Assembly (NCBI RefSeq): GCF_016458235.1
Contig: NZ_JAEMHK010000022.1
Location: forward strand, 1-44,158
DNA from: Geomonas propionica
GTDB lineage: Bacteria; Desulfobacterota; Desulfuromonadia; Geobacterales; Geobacteraceae
Direction of reading: 5' to 3'
DNA length: 44,158 bases
Shown here in pieces: positions 1 through 8,606 of the stretch. Every line of letters starts with the position of its first letter. The first letter of the stretch is position 1. Position numbers and translations under genes: made by a program. The notes under the pieces are model-generated. The model was not told where the DNA came from. It ran no database searches and saw nothing but the letters and a program-made list of their open reading frames with translations.

Positions 1-73
1 GGAAGTTAAGCCTCTCAGGGCCGATGGTACTGCATTGGTAACGATGTGGGAGAGTAGGTCGCCGCAGGGAATT
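1..73 (+). rRNA. rrf: 5S ribosomal RNA, 3' part (5' end outside window)
   Basis: The window opens inside a 5S rRNA. The bases read GGAAGTTAAGCC, then the GATGGTACTGC and TGGGAGAGTAGGTCGCC blocks that are typical of the 3' two thirds of bacterial 5S rRNA. The 3' end is set near the GCAGGGAA that would pair with the missing 5' end, so the last few bases are uncertain. A strong terminator follows at once, so this is the distal end of an rrn operon transcribed on the plus strand. Confidence 0.95.
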
Positions 74-80
74 TAATAGA

Positions 81-114
81 AAAAGCCCCGTCTGATTCCA
101 GACGGGGCTTTTTT
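81..114 (+). terminator. Intrinsic terminator of the rrn operon
   Basis: The arms AAAAGCCCCGTCTG and CAGACGGGGCTTTT flank a short ATTC loop, and the T run follows directly. It sits about ten bases after the 5S rRNA and closes the rRNA transcription unit. Confidence 0.95.
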
Positions 115-209
115 CGCGTCCTGAGTCAGCAGGTTTTCTTTCTTGGGCAGCGTTCACCCAATTCCTATCTCCTCCCCGTATCTTCTGTGCTGGTCTCCCA
201 ACCTGCGCG

Positions 210-237
210 TTGCAAAAGCCAGCATGCTGGTTAAAAT
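210..237 (+). promoter_or_regulatory. Candidate sigma-70 promoter with an internal palindrome (lipoprotein gene)
   Basis: TTGCAA (210-215) and TAAAAT (232-237) are separated by 16 bases, 36 bases before the TTG start at 273. The spacer contains the perfect 12-base palindrome CCAGCATGCTGG (219-230), which could be an operator. Promoter matches were made by eye only. Confidence 0.4.
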
Positions 238-272
238 TGGCGAGTGCTAATTCTATCCTCTGGAGGTTCCTC

Positions 273-611
273 TTGAAACTCTCCTTACTGGCTATTTCTG
301 CTGTTGCCCTTATGCTGTCCGGTTGTGTCACCAAGGGCTACGTCAGCAGGCAACTAGACCCCATCTCGTGCAGAGTAGATGTCCTGGAAACAAAAAGTGC
401 TTCCCTCGACCAACAGGTGAACGCTCTTGAAAGCAGGCTCGCCACGTTAGAGAGCACAGTCTCTCAGGCACAACTCGCGAACAAAGCCATGCTCGACGAC
501 GCTACTGCCAGGGCAGCTGACAGTGCTCAAAGGGCCGAGGCTGCTGCGGCAGCGGCAACACAGGCCGCTGATAAAACGGAAAAGATGTTCGAGTTGGGCC
601 AAAAGAAATAA
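273..611 (+). CDS. Alanine-zipper lipoprotein, Lpp/OprI-like
   Basis: This is a small outer-membrane-type lipoprotein of 112 residues. I start it at TTG 273 because TGGAGG lies 6 bases upstream and the product then begins with a classic signal peptide ending in the lipobox LSGC, with lipidated Cys18. An upstream in-frame start at 210 would bury the signal. The mature chain first has heptad-like leucines (DVLETKSASLDQQVNALESRL) and then a very alanine-rich stretch near residues 75-100, as in Lpp/OprI alanine zippers. It ends in Lys-Lys. In Braun lipoprotein the terminal lysine is linked to peptidoglycan by L,D-transpeptidases, and the next gene is one. The class is well supported. Covalent attachment here is inference. 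Confidence 0.8.
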   Translation: MKLSLLAISAVALMLSGCVTKGYVSRQLDPISCRVDVLETKSASLDQQVNALESRLATLESTVSQAQLANKAMLDDATARAADSAQRAEAAAAAATQAADKTEKMFELGQKK

Positions 612-625
612 TCACTATAACCGCC

Positions 626-1531
626 ATGGTAGGACGGATCTCTCTCGTCTTCCGCGCAGCAGCGGCGGCGTTGGTTGTACTGACCATTTTCGCAGGCCCA
701 GCTCAGCCAGCCGAGTCGATGCCCTCCACTTACATTGGTGGGTATCTTGGCGAATTGCGTCAGTACAAGGTGCGTCAAGGTGAGTCTCTTATCGAAATTG
801 CACGCAGGTTCGACCTCGGGTACAACGAGATTCGTGACGCCAATCCTGGAGTCGACCCGGTCATCCCTGCGCCTGGCACTGTTGTTACCATACCTTCTGC
901 CTGGATTTCCCCGGCAGTTATCGAACGTCCTTCCATCGTGGTGAATTTGGCGGAACTGCGCCTTTATGTCTTTTCAAAAATTGGGGATGCCGCGGTTCAG
1001 TCTTTTCCGCTAGGCATTGGTGATGAAGGTACCGACACTCCGGTCGGTAAATTTGTCATAGTTGAAAAGATCATCAACCCCAGCTGGCACGTCCCGCAAT
1101 CAATCCGACGCCAGCGACCGCAACTCCCTGCCGTAGTTGCACCTGGAGCGCGAAACCCTTTGGGGCGGCATGCGTTGCGCCTGTCACGTCAAGACATTCT
1201 TATTCATGGGACTAACCGGCCTTGGGGAATTGGCAGACGGTCGAGCCATGGTTGTCTCCGCCTCTATCCCAAGGACATTGCTTCGCTGTTCGCAATGGCC
1301 CACAAAGGAATGCAAATTCAGATCATATACCAGCCTGTGAAAGTAGGAACTAAAGAGGGGAGGGTGTTCATCGAATTCCATTGTCAGGGTAGAGATGCAG
1401 TTGGTGTTGGAGATATCCTGCACATGATGGCTGACCGGAATTTGCTGCGGCGAATCGACATGGGGAAACTGGTTCGTGCCTATTATGAGAATAAAGGGTA
1501 CCCGATAGACATCACTTGGACTGGAAAGTGA
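626..1531 (+). CDS. LysM domain L,D-transpeptidase (YkuD/ErfK family)
   Basis: This 301-residue periplasmic enzyme acts on peptidoglycan tetrapeptide stems. It forms 3-3 cross-links or attaches lipoproteins. An N-terminal hydrophobic signal (about residues 1-29) is followed by a LysM module (about 45-93: YKVRQGESLIEIARRF, then NPGVDP). The YkuD catalytic domain spans about 103-240. The signature is complete: His194 in IHGTN and the nucleophile Cys210 in SHGCLRLY. About 60 residues follow the catalytic domain. The gene starts 14 bases after the lipoprotein gene and is probably co-transcribed with it. This suggests an Lpp-attachment role like that of E. coli ErfK/YbiS/YcfS, but the sequence does not tell cross-linking from attachment. 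Confidence 0.92.
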   Translation: MVGRISLVFRAAAAALVVLTIFAGPAQPAESMPSTYIGGYLGELRQYKVRQGESLIEIARRFDLGYNEIRDANPGVDPVIPAPGTVVTIPSAWISPAVIERPSIVVNLAELRLYVFSKIGDAAVQSFPLGIGDEGTDTPVGKFVIVEKIINPSWHVPQSIRRQRPQLPAVVAPGARNPLGRHALRLSRQDILIHGTNRPWGIGRRSSHGCLRLYPKDIASLFAMAHKGMQIQIIYQPVKVGTKEGRVFIEFHCQGRDAVGVGDILHMMADRNLLRRIDMGKLVRAYYENKGYPIDITWTGK

Positions 1532-1568
1532 GGGGGCTGGTGAGCCCCCGGGAACAGGTTTGCATCAG

Positions 1569-1898
1569 CTACTTCTTGGGCTTCAAGGGGCTGTCCTTGT
1601 AGAAAATGCCCAAAACCGACTGCTCGTCCGCCGTCAGTTTTACCCCTTTGAGTTCCATGCGGTGCTGGATCTTTTGCATGTCCTTCCCTGCGGCTATTGC
1701 GCTCTCGATGCGCTGGGCGGTGTGGCAGGAAACGCATTTCTTGTCGATAACAAGGTGTGCCTCCTTGAACACGCCCCCGGTGACACTGCCGAGATTGGTC
1801 CCAGCTGTGGGCGCTGATTTGGGCGCTTCCTGGGCTGCGTAGAGTGAGGTAATGGACAGTGCAGTTATCGCCAATGCCACAACTATTCTATTTTTCAT
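1569..1898 (-). CDS. Monoheme c-type cytochrome (single CXXCH)
   Basis: This is a 109-residue secreted cytochrome c. I start it at ATG 1898 because AAAGGAGATG lies just upstream and a clean signal peptide follows (MKNRIVVALAITALSI, then SLYAA). A longer open frame to 1991 has no such support. One heme site, CVSCH, is visible. A Met in the QHRMELKG segment about 27 residues later is a candidate distal axial ligand. Its pattern of HLVIDKKCVSCH followed by a Met segment and the acidic LTADEQ resembles small class-I-like cytochromes common in Geobacter. It is convergent with the L,D-transpeptidase gene and has no clear redox partner nearby. Its electron donor and acceptor are unknown. Confidence 0.85.
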   Translation of the reverse strand: MKNRIVVALAITALSITSLYAAQEAPKSAPTAGTNLGSVTGGVFKEAHLVIDKKCVSCHTAQRIESAIAAGKDMQKIQHRMELKGVKLTADEQSVLGIFYKDSPLKPKK

Positions 1899-2215
1899 TG
1901 CATCTCCTTTGACTTCTGACGTGAAGGTAAAGCTTTGTATAAGATATATCAGAAAAACATCGCCTCGCTCTGAACAACTGTGACCTAACACTTCTGTGTG
2001 GGAAAAGCATCGATTACTGGAAGATAATTGGCGTTATTATAATGGCCTAAGAGTCGGATGTGCCGGCAGCGAGGCCATTAACTCAACAGCCGATACCTTC
2101 CACTGGAGCGGGAAGCCCGGTAGTGTATCGCAATAAAGACGTGGTAAAATCTGTGTGTCCAGCAGTTCATTGGGATGGGTTCCATATGAGGTGGGGGACT
2201 AAAGGAGATACAGGG
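1899..2215. other. Divergent intergenic region, cytochrome / response regulator
   Basis: These 317 bases separate two divergent genes. The open frame extending upstream of the response regulator to 2060 lacks a ribosome site and any domain. A perfect -10 hexamer TATAAT lies at 2038-2043 on the plus strand but has no good -35 partner. The leader of the regulator would then be about 165 bases. No riboswitch or RNA gene was recognised. Confidence 0.4.
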
Positions 2216-2668
2216 ATGTTAAAGCTAAAGCGCATACTGTTGGTTGAAGACAACGCCAACGATGCCGAACTTACCTTGGAGGCATTGGCTGAGCATAATT
2301 TAGCCAATGGGGTCGACGTGGTTAGAGACGGCGCCGAAGCGCTTGATTACCTTTACCGCCGGGGAAAGTATGCTGGGGAGCCGCCGGCGAACTTGGCTGT
2401 CATACTCCTGGACCTGAAGCTGCCCAAGGTCGATGGCCTGGAGGTGCTCAGCATCCTCAAAGCAGATGAAAGGCTTAAATTCACCCCGGTGGTGGTGCTG
2501 ACCTCTTCTCGAGAGGAAAGGGATGTCGTCGACAGCTACCGGTTGGGGGTCAACGCCTATGTTGTAAAACCGGTGAACTTTTCCGAGTTCATCACCGCAG
2601 TCAAGGAACTCGGCGCCTTTTGGGCCATCATCAATGAGCCGCCTCCGATGTCTCAGAAAGGGCAATAG
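2216..2668 (+). CDS. Single-domain response regulator (Rcp1/CheY-like receiver)
   Basis: This 150-residue protein is a receiver domain with no output domain. ATG 2216 is chosen because AAAGGAG lies 8 bases upstream and the receiver begins at once (KRILLVEDN). Acidic residues at EDN (11-12), the phospho-acceptor Asp66 in LLDLKLP and Lys118 in VVKPVNF are all present. The [18 protein letters not shown] sequence and the long loop after YLYRRGKY match the Rcp subgroup, usually partnered with phytochrome-like or hybrid histidine kinases. No kinase is present here. The gene ends 3 bases before the next one, a receiver-PAS-phosphatase protein, so the two are probably translated together and may share a signal. 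Confidence 0.92.
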   Translation: MLKLKRILLVEDNANDAELTLEALAEHNLANGVDVVRDGAEALDYLYRRGKYAGEPPANLAVILLDLKLPKVDGLEVLSILKADERLKFTPVVVLTSSREERDVVDSYRLGVNAYVVKPVNFSEFITAVKELGAFWAIINEPPPMSQKGQ

Positions 2669-2671
2669 GCA

Positions 2672-4219
2672 ATGAAACAGGAGCGTCTGCGCATATTGCA
2701 TCTTGAAGATGATCCAATGGATGCCGAACTGGTTCTGCTGACACTTACCTCCGAAGGGGTTGATTGCGAGGTCCAGGTGGTGTCGAGACGGGATGAGTTC
2801 AGTGTCGCCTTGGAACGCGGGGGCATGGATCTCATTCTGGCTGATTTCGCGCTTCCGGCTTTCGACGGCATGACCGCATTGGCCATGGTGCGCCAGAAAC
2901 TGCCCGATCTCCCCTTCGTCTTTGTTTCAGGAAAGCTGGGTGAAGAGGCGGCCATCGAATCGCTGAAAAGCGGAGCGACGGATTACGTCCTGAAGAGCCG
3001 CTTGTCCAGGTTGGTCCCGGCGGTGCAGCGCGCGCTGACCGAGGCGCAGGAGCGATCCAAGCAACGGCAAACCGAGCGCGACCTGGAGGTGGCCCATGCC
3101 GAGATCGAGAAACGTGCCGAAGACTATCGCAACCTCTTTAACAGCATCCGCGACGTTATTGTCGTCGCCGACCATAACCGCACCATCCTCCATGTGAACC
3201 AGCCAGCGCTACAGGACATCTTCGGCTATGACTCCCCTGACGTCATCGGCCAGAGCAGCGGAATTCTCTATGCCAACGACGAGGATTACGAGCGTACCGG
3301 CAAAGAGGTTTTCGACGTCAAAGCCCCGGTGAAGGGAAAGCTGGTGGAACTGCACTTCCGCAGAAAAAGCGGCGAGGTCTTCATCGGTGAGCTTTACGCG
3401 ATGAAGCGCCTGGATCGATTTGGCAACGTGACTGGCAACATCTCAATCTTCAGGGACATCAGCGAACGCAAAAAAGCAGAGGCAGCCCTAAGGGAGAGCG
3501 AGTTGCGCCGCATGCAACTGCAACTGGAACTGGTCTACGCCGCCGAGATCCAGGCCAAGCTGCTGCCGCGCGTTTATCCGCAGATTGGCGGCTTCGAGAT
3601 TTCCGCCCGCTGCCTTCCCGCCAAACAGGTCGGTGGAGACTTCTACGATTGGCAGCAGGTGTCGCCCACGCTCATCAACCTGACCCTTGGCGACGTGATG
3701 GGTAAAGGGATGGCCGCCGCCATGCTGATGGCCACTGTGAGGGCCGCCCTCCATGCCGTCACTCTCTACAACCGGCCAGCCCAGGCGGTATACCTGGCCG
3801 AAAAGGCGCTCTACGAGGATCTTGAGAACTCGGAAAGCTTCGTGACCCTCTTCCATGCCCAGTTGGACGCCACCGCCCGGACCCTCTCGTTTGTCGACTG
3901 CGGCCATGGGTATGTTTTCGTGAGGCGCCAAGATGGTGCAGTAGAAACCCTGAACCCGCGGGGGCTTCCTCTGGGTGTGCAGGGGGATGAGGTGTATCAG
4001 GAGGGGACGGTGCGGCTCGGCAAGGGCGATGTGGTGGTCCTGTACAGCGATGGGCTGGTCGATGCGAAGCCGGAACTGGAGCTCACCCACGAAGCGCTTG
4101 CCAGGCAGCTTGCGGGAAAGAAGAGTGCGCAGGAAATGGCAGACGCCTTGATCGCACTTACCGGTAAACCCGATCCGCAGCCGGACGACATCACAGTTCT
4201 GGTGCTGCGGGGGCTGTGA
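2672..4219 (+). CDS. Response regulator with PAS domain and SpoIIE/RsbU-type PP2C phosphatase
   Basis: This is a 515-residue cytoplasmic signalling protein. A receiver domain spans about residues 6-125, with acidic LEDD near 11-14, phospho-Asp58 in LADFALPAFDG, and a conserved Lys in DYVLKSRLS. A helical linker and a PAS domain (about 150-275, DYRNLFNSIRDVIVVAD to ISIFRDISERKKAE) follow. The C-terminal PP2C-like phosphatase (about 300-513) shows GGDFYDW, LTLGDVMGKGMAAAMLMA, VDCGHGYVFV, LYSDGLVDA and PDDITVLVLR, which include the acidic metal ligands. Such enzymes dephosphorylate anti-anti-sigma (STAS) proteins in partner-switching cascades. No STAS protein or anti-sigma kinase lies in the window, so the target is elsewhere. 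Confidence 0.93.
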   Translation: MKQERLRILHLEDDPMDAELVLLTLTSEGVDCEVQVVSRRDEFSVALERGGMDLILADFALPAFDGMTALAMVRQKLPDLPFVFVSGKLGEEAAIESLKSGATDYVLKSRLSRLVPAVQRALTEAQERSKQRQTERDLEVAHAEIEKRAEDYRNLFNSIRDVIVVADHNRTILHVNQPALQDIFGYDSPDVIGQSSGILYANDEDYERTGKEVFDVKAPVKGKLVELHFRRKSGEVFIGELYAMKRLDRFGNVTGNISIFRDISERKKAEAALRESELRRMQLQLELVYAAEIQAKLLPRVYPQIGGFEISARCLPAKQVGGDFYDWQQVSPTLINLTLGDVMGKGMAAAMLMATVRAALHAVTLYNRPAQAVYLAEKALYEDLENSESFVTLFHAQLDATARTLSFVDCGHGYVFVRRQDGAVETLNPRGLPLGVQGDEVYQEGTVRLGKGDVVVLYSDGLVDAKPELELTHEALARQLAGKKSAQEMADALIALTGKPDPQPDDITVLVLRGL

Positions 4220-4231
4220 GATGAATACCTG

Positions 4232-4648
4232 CTATTCGCCGATGATCTTTACCAGTACCCGTTTCCTACGCAAGCCGTCGAATTCCCCGTAGAACACCTG
4301 CTCCCAAGGCCCCAAATCCAGCTTTCCTGCAGTGACGGCGACCACCACTTCACGTCCCATGATGGTCCTTTTCAGGTGCGCGTCGCCGTTGTCCTCGCCA
4401 TGGTTGTGGCGGTACCGGCTGTGCGGTTTCTCCGGTGCGAGTCCTTCCAGCCACTCTTCGAAGTCCTGGTGCAGCCCCAATTCGTCATCATTTATGAAAA
4501 CACTGGCGGTGATGTGCATGGCGTTACACAACAAGAGCCCTTCCCGTATGCCGCTTTCGCGAAGGGCGGCCTCAAGTTCAGGGGTAATGTTGACAAAGCC
4601 GCGCCTACTCTTGATCTGGAACCACAGTTCCTTCCGGTGATGCTTCAT
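4232..4648 (-). CDS. YjbQ/UPF0047 family protein
   Basis: This 138-residue protein is of the YjbQ (UPF0047) family, a small single-domain beta-rich fold that forms trimers. Family landmarks are visible: the [14 protein letters not shown] segment, a [13 protein letters not shown] histidine cluster and the [13 protein letters not shown] ending. Some members have been given a weak thiamin-phosphate synthase activity, but the true role is unsettled. ATG 4648 has a strong AAGGAGAGG directly upstream. The gene begins inside the end of the upstream carboxypeptidase gene, a 44-base overlap, so the two are probably co-transcribed. It ends 12 bases from the convergent phosphatase gene, with no terminator between them. 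Confidence 0.9.
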   Translation of the reverse strand: MKHHRKELWFQIKSRRGFVNITPELEAALRESGIREGLLLCNAMHITASVFINDDELGLHQDFEEWLEGLAPEKPHSRYRHNHGEDNGDAHLKRTIMGREVVVAVTAGKLDLGPWEQVFYGEFDGLRRKRVLVKIIGE

Positions 4649-5516
4649 CCTCTCTCCTTGCTGGTGTCGTTGGTTCAGTATCAGGTGTTCTTGCTAGGGC
4701 GCGACGCGGCGACGAGGCCGCGAAGGCGGCATCGAGCAGGGCCGGTGCGGCACCCCACCGGTTCCTGGAGTGCATGATCACCAGGAGGACCCTGGTGTCC
4801 TCGCGCTGGGCAATGGCCACAAGGCATTGCCCAGCGTTGGGGGTCGTCCCCGTTTTCACCCCAATGGCCCCGGGATACCTTCCAATCAGCCTGTTTTTGT
4901 TCCTCAGATAATAGCTGCGTCTGCCGTCGATCGTGGTGATGCGCATGTCGTGCCTCGCCACTATCTTCGCGAACTGCGGCAGTTGCATCGCCCTCTCCGC
5001 CAAGCGCGCCAGGTCGTGTGCGTTCGAGTAGAGCGCCCTGTTGTCGTGGCCGCAGGCGTTGGCGAAGTGGGTATTTTCGAGGCCAAGCGTTCTAGCCCGG
5101 GCGTTCATCTGTACCACGAAATCCCCTTGATTGCCACAGGCGTGATCGGCGAGGGCCCGGCAGGCGTCGTTGGCGGAAACGATCAAAGTGGCCGCCAGCA
5201 GGTCGCGCACCCGGAATTTTTCGCCGCGTCTCAGGCCGATTCTGCTGCCGGTTTCGCGTGCGGCGCCGCGGCTTACCACGACCACCTCGTCCAGCCCGCA
5301 TTTCTCGATGACAACCAGAGCGGTCATCATCTTAGTGAGGCTCGCCGGGGGGCGGCGGATGCCGGCATTCTGCTGGCGGAGTACCTGGCCGTTGACCTTG
5401 ACGAGGTAGGTAGTGGCGGGGTGGTAGCTGCGGGCTGCGGCTGGCTGAGGAAGGACCAGGGCTGAGATGATGGACGCTGCAAAAACGTGTCTCTTGGCCG
5501 ATGAGAAAAATTTCAT
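4605..5516 (-). CDS. D-alanyl-D-alanine carboxypeptidase (DacA/PBP5-like, peptidase S11)
   Basis: This 303-residue periplasmic serine carboxypeptidase trims the terminal D-Ala from peptidoglycan pentapeptides. From ATG 5516 there is an N-terminal signal ([20 protein letters not shown], then PQPAAA). The three active-site motifs follow: SLTK at 59-62 (nucleophile Ser59), SAN at 114-116 and KTGT at 221-224. The chain stops about 60 residues after the catalytic domain in a Pro/Glu/Thr-rich tail. It has no clear PBP5 C-terminal domain or amphipathic anchor, so it resembles short S11 members such as DacF/spore types. It is divergent from mutL, and yjbQ overlaps its 3' end. The alternative start at 5570 is less likely. 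Confidence 0.9.
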   Translation of the reverse strand: MKFFSSAKRHVFAASIISALVLPQPAAARSYHPATTYLVKVNGQVLRQQNAGIRRPPASLTKMMTALVVIEKCGLDEVVVVSRGAARETGSRIGLRRGEKFRVRDLLAATLIVSANDACRALADHACGNQGDFVVQMNARARTLGLENTHFANACGHDNRALYSNAHDLARLAERAMQLPQFAKIVARHDMRITTIDGRRSYYLRNKNRLIGRYPGAIGVKTGTTPNAGQCLVAIAQREDTRVLLVIMHSRNRWGAAPALLDAAFAASSPRRALARTPDTEPTTPARREDEASPEGTVVPDQE

Positions 5517-5663
5517 GCAGCATGTTATAGCATCGTTTCCCGCTCCCGCAATGAGCGCTGCGCTGAGCACATGAAGCTGCCTGCCCCATCGAATCTTGGA
5601 TTTACAAAGGGGCGCCGGTTAAGGTATCTTGCTCACTTCGATTACCGCAGCGTGAGGTCGACA

Positions 5664-7637
5664 TTGGCAACCAAGATCCGAATACTCCCCGAAAACCTGA
5701 CCAACAAAATTGCCGCCGGCGAAGTCGTGGAACGCCCCGCGTCCGTGGCCAAGGAACTGGTGGAGAACGCACTCGACGCGGGCTCCAAAGAGGTCGTGGT
5801 CGAGATCGAGTCCGGCGGCAGACGGCTGATCAAGGTCACCGACTCCGGTAGCGGGATGTCGCGCGAGGACGCCCTTTTGGCGCTCGAGCGCCACGCCACC
5901 AGCAAGATCGCCAGTGACGAGGACCTGTTCGCCCTCTCCACCCTTGGTTTCCGTGGTGAAGCTCTGCCGTCGGTGGCCTCGGTGTCGCGACTCACCATCT
6001 CCACCCGCACCGGCGACAGCCTTGAGGGAACCGAGATCTACGTGGAGGGGGGGCGCATCAAGGAGGTCAAGGAGTGCGGCATGGCTCCCGGCACGGTCAT
6101 CGCCGTGCGCAACCTCTTCTTCAACACGCCGGCCCGGCTTAAGTTCATGAAAAGTGCGGAGACCGAAGGGGGGCATGTCGGAGAGCTGTTGACCCGGCTG
6201 GCCATCTCCCGGCCCGATGTCCGCTTCACCTACAAAAATGACGGCAAGACGGTGTTCCGCGCCCTCGACGCCGACCTGAAGGAGCGAGTGGCGACGCTGC
6301 TTGGCCGCTCCATCGCCTCCTTTCTCTATCCCGTCTCGTATGCGGAGCAGGGGGGCGTGCGGGTGACCGGGCTGGTGGCCGCGCCGGAGTGCAGCCGTAG
6401 CGCCGCCAGCCATCTCTACACCTACATCAACGGCCGCTTCATCAGGGACAAGGTGGTGCAGCACGCCGTCCTCCAGGCCTACCGCAACTTCCTGGAGCGC
6501 GGTCGCTACCCAGTGGTCGCGGTATTCATCGACATCGCTCCGGGCGAAGTCGATGTGAACGTCCATCCGACCAAGCACGAGGTGAGGTTTCGCGAACAGG
6601 GGAAGGTGCATGACGCGATACAGTACGCGGTGGAAAGCGTGCTGAAACAGACACCCTGGCTAAAGCGCCCGGCCACGCCGGTTTCGGCCGCCTCGACTGC
6701 GCAGCCGGCGAATGGCGAGCTTCCCACCGGGAGCGCCAGTGCGGCACGTCTGTCCGTTCTGGCCCCGGCAGGTGCCCCGATGGGGGCGCAGCCGCAGGTC
6801 CTGACTCCTCCCCGTGAGGCAGCAAACCCCGGTCCGGAACCGGTTCCCCTCGCGGAGCCTGCAATGCGGTCGGTCAGCGACGCCAAGGTCGCCGAGATCC
6901 GCGAACTGCTGGTGGGGTATCAGCCCAAGCCGCAACCGCCGTTGCGACCGCAGTACCACTTCGAGGCGCCTGCCCACAAGGCCGAGGAACCCGCCCTTCA
7001 TGACACTCTTGAGGAACCTGTGCCCGCCCCTGGCCCGGAGAGCGAGCCGCCTGGCTACTTCTCATCACTTGCGGTAATAGGGCAGTTCAACGCCTCCTAC
7101 ATTTTGTGCCAGCGGGGTCCGGACCTGGTGCTGATCGACCAACACGCGGCGCACGAGCGGGTGGCTTTCGAAAAGCTCAAAGCGGAATTCGTCGGCAAAG
7201 AGGTGGACAGCCAGGGGCTACTTTTCCCGGAAACGCTGGAACTCTCCTTCCGGGAGTCGGCGGTGCTCAGGGAGAATCTGGAGGAATTGCGCCGGCTCGG
7301 CTTTTCGTTCGAGGAGTTCGGCGGCAATACCTGGCTTTTGAACGCTGTGCCTCAAATGCTCTCCGGCACCGACTACCTGCGCACCATCCGCGACATCCTC
7401 GAGGAGCTCTCCAGCTTAAGCCGCAGCCGGACTTTCACCGATATCCAGGAGGATCTGCTGGCTCGGATCGCCTGCCACAGTGTCGTGCGCGGCCGCCGCA
7501 CCCTGACCACCCAGGAGATCGCGGCGCTTTTCAGGCAGATGGACGAGACGGATTTCTCCAGCAACTGCCCGCACGGCAGGCCGGTGATGCAGACCCTTAC
7601 CCTGGTTGATGTGGAGAAGATGTTCAAGCGGGTGTAG
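5664..7637 (+). CDS. mutL: DNA mismatch repair protein MutL
   Basis: MutL couples MutS mismatch recognition to strand incision. TTG 5664 is chosen because GTGAGGT precedes it and the product then starts at the conserved IRILPENLTNKIAAGEVVERP, giving 657 residues. The GHKL ATPase motifs are intact: ELVENALDAG (Glu34, Asn35), DSGSGM and TLGFRGEAL. A Pro-rich linker covers about residues 330-460. The C-terminal dimerisation domain carries the endonuclease motif DQHA-x2-E-x4-E (Asp492 onward), ARIACHS and NCPHGRP. This is therefore a nicking MutL of the type found where MutH is absent. It heads mutL-miaA-hfq, with a 42-base gap before miaA. Confidence 0.97.
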   Translation: MATKIRILPENLTNKIAAGEVVERPASVAKELVENALDAGSKEVVVEIESGGRRLIKVTDSGSGMSREDALLALERHATSKIASDEDLFALSTLGFRGEALPSVASVSRLTISTRTGDSLEGTEIYVEGGRIKEVKECGMAPGTVIAVRNLFFNTPARLKFMKSAETEGGHVGELLTRLAISRPDVRFTYKNDGKTVFRALDADLKERVATLLGRSIASFLYPVSYAEQGGVRVTGLVAAPECSRSAASHLYTYINGRFIRDKVVQHAVLQAYRNFLERGRYPVVAVFIDIAPGEVDVNVHPTKHEVRFREQGKVHDAIQYAVESVLKQTPWLKRPATPVSAASTAQPANGELPTGSASAARLSVLAPAGAPMGAQPQVLTPPREAANPGPEPVPLAEPAMRSVSDAKVAEIRELLVGYQPKPQPPLRPQYHFEAPAHKAEEPALHDTLEEPVPAPGPESEPPGYFSSLAVIGQFNASYILCQRGPDLVLIDQHAAHERVAFEKLKAEFVGKEVDSQGLLFPETLELSFRESAVLRENLEELRRLGFSFEEFGGNTWLLNAVPQMLSGTDYLRTIRDILEELSSLSRSRTFTDIQEDLLARIACHSVVRGRRTLTTQEIAALFRQMDETDFSSNCPHGRPVMQTLTLVDVEKMFKRV

Positions 7638-7679
7638 CGCCCGCACGGCAGCCGGTAACGCTGCGGTAGATGAGAAGCC

Positions 7680-8594
7680 ATGACGCAAAAAAAGATAAAG
7701 CTGCTGGTGGTAGGGGGACCGACCGGGTCCGGCAAGAGTGATCTCGCCTTGAGGTTGGCGGAGCAGATCGACGCAGAGATCGTAAACGCAGACTCGATGC
7801 AGATCTATCGCGGACTGGACATCGGGACCGCCAAGCCTTCGCCGGAAGAGCTGGCGAGGGTGCCGCACCACCTGATCGATATCGTGTCTCCGGACCAGGA
7901 TTTTACCGCTTCCGACTTTAGGCGCGAGGCCGCGGTCGCCATCGAGGACATCGACCGGCGGGGCAAAAAGGCGATCGTGGTCGGCGGGACCGGCCTGTAC
8001 CTGCGCGCCCTGTTGGAGGGGCTGCTCGACTCCCCGACCGGCGACCCAGAACTGCGCCGCCAGTTCGACGACATCCCCGGCGAGGAACTGCTCAGGCGCT
8101 TGGCGGAGGTCGACCGCGACACCGCGGCGAGACTGCACCCCAACGACCGCGTGCGCCTGGTGCGCGCCCTCGAAGTCTATACCCAGACCGGTCGCCCCAT
8201 CTCCGCCTTCCGCGCCGAGCATGGCTTCTCGGGAGACCACTACCGTCCCTTGAAGCTGGCCATCACCGTGGACCGGGGTGAGTTGTACCGGCGTCTTGAG
8301 GCAAGGGTGGACAGGATGCTGGAAGAGGGGCTGGTGGATGAAGTGCGTAAACTTCTTCTGCAGGGCTACAGCCGGGATCTGAAGTCAATGCGCTCCATAG
8401 GGTACAAGGAGATGACCGCCTATCTGGCAGGTGAAATGACGCTGGATGAGGCAGTTACGCTGATCAAGCGGGACAGCCGCCGCTATGCCAAGCGGCAGAT
8501 GACATGGTTCGGCAGGGAAAATGATATTTATTGGCTTGAATATCCCGCAGCATTTGCTAGTATCCTTGGTCATGTGATTGAATTTTTTGGGTAA
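7680..8594 (+). CDS. miaA: tRNA dimethylallyltransferase MiaA
   Basis: MiaA transfers a dimethylallyl group to N6 of A37 in tRNAs that read codons starting with U. This supports codon-anticodon stability and reading-frame maintenance. The 304-residue length is typical. The P-loop GPTGSGKS lies at 13-20, followed by NADSMQIYRGLDIGTAKP, the VGGTGLYLRALLEGL segment and the late SIGYKEMTAYL and KRDSRRYAKRQMTWF motifs. It sits between mutL and hfq, with only 12 bases before hfq, in the order familiar from E. coli. Co-transcription is likely. Confidence 0.97.
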   Translation: MTQKKIKLLVVGGPTGSGKSDLALRLAEQIDAEIVNADSMQIYRGLDIGTAKPSPEELARVPHHLIDIVSPDQDFTASDFRREAAVAIEDIDRRGKKAIVVGGTGLYLRALLEGLLDSPTGDPELRRQFDDIPGEELLRRLAEVDRDTAARLHPNDRVRLVRALEVYTQTGRPISAFRAEHGFSGDHYRPLKLAITVDRGELYRRLEARVDRMLEEGLVDEVRKLLLQGYSRDLKSMRSIGYKEMTAYLAGEMTLDEAVTLIKRDSRRYAKRQMTWFGRENDIYWLEYPAAFASILGHVIEFFG

Positions 8595-8606
8595 AGGAGC
8601 GGAACA

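Noticed and set aside
2060..2215. N-terminal extension of the single-domain response regulator
   Set aside because: The extension has no domain, and AAAGGAG precedes the ATG at 2216.
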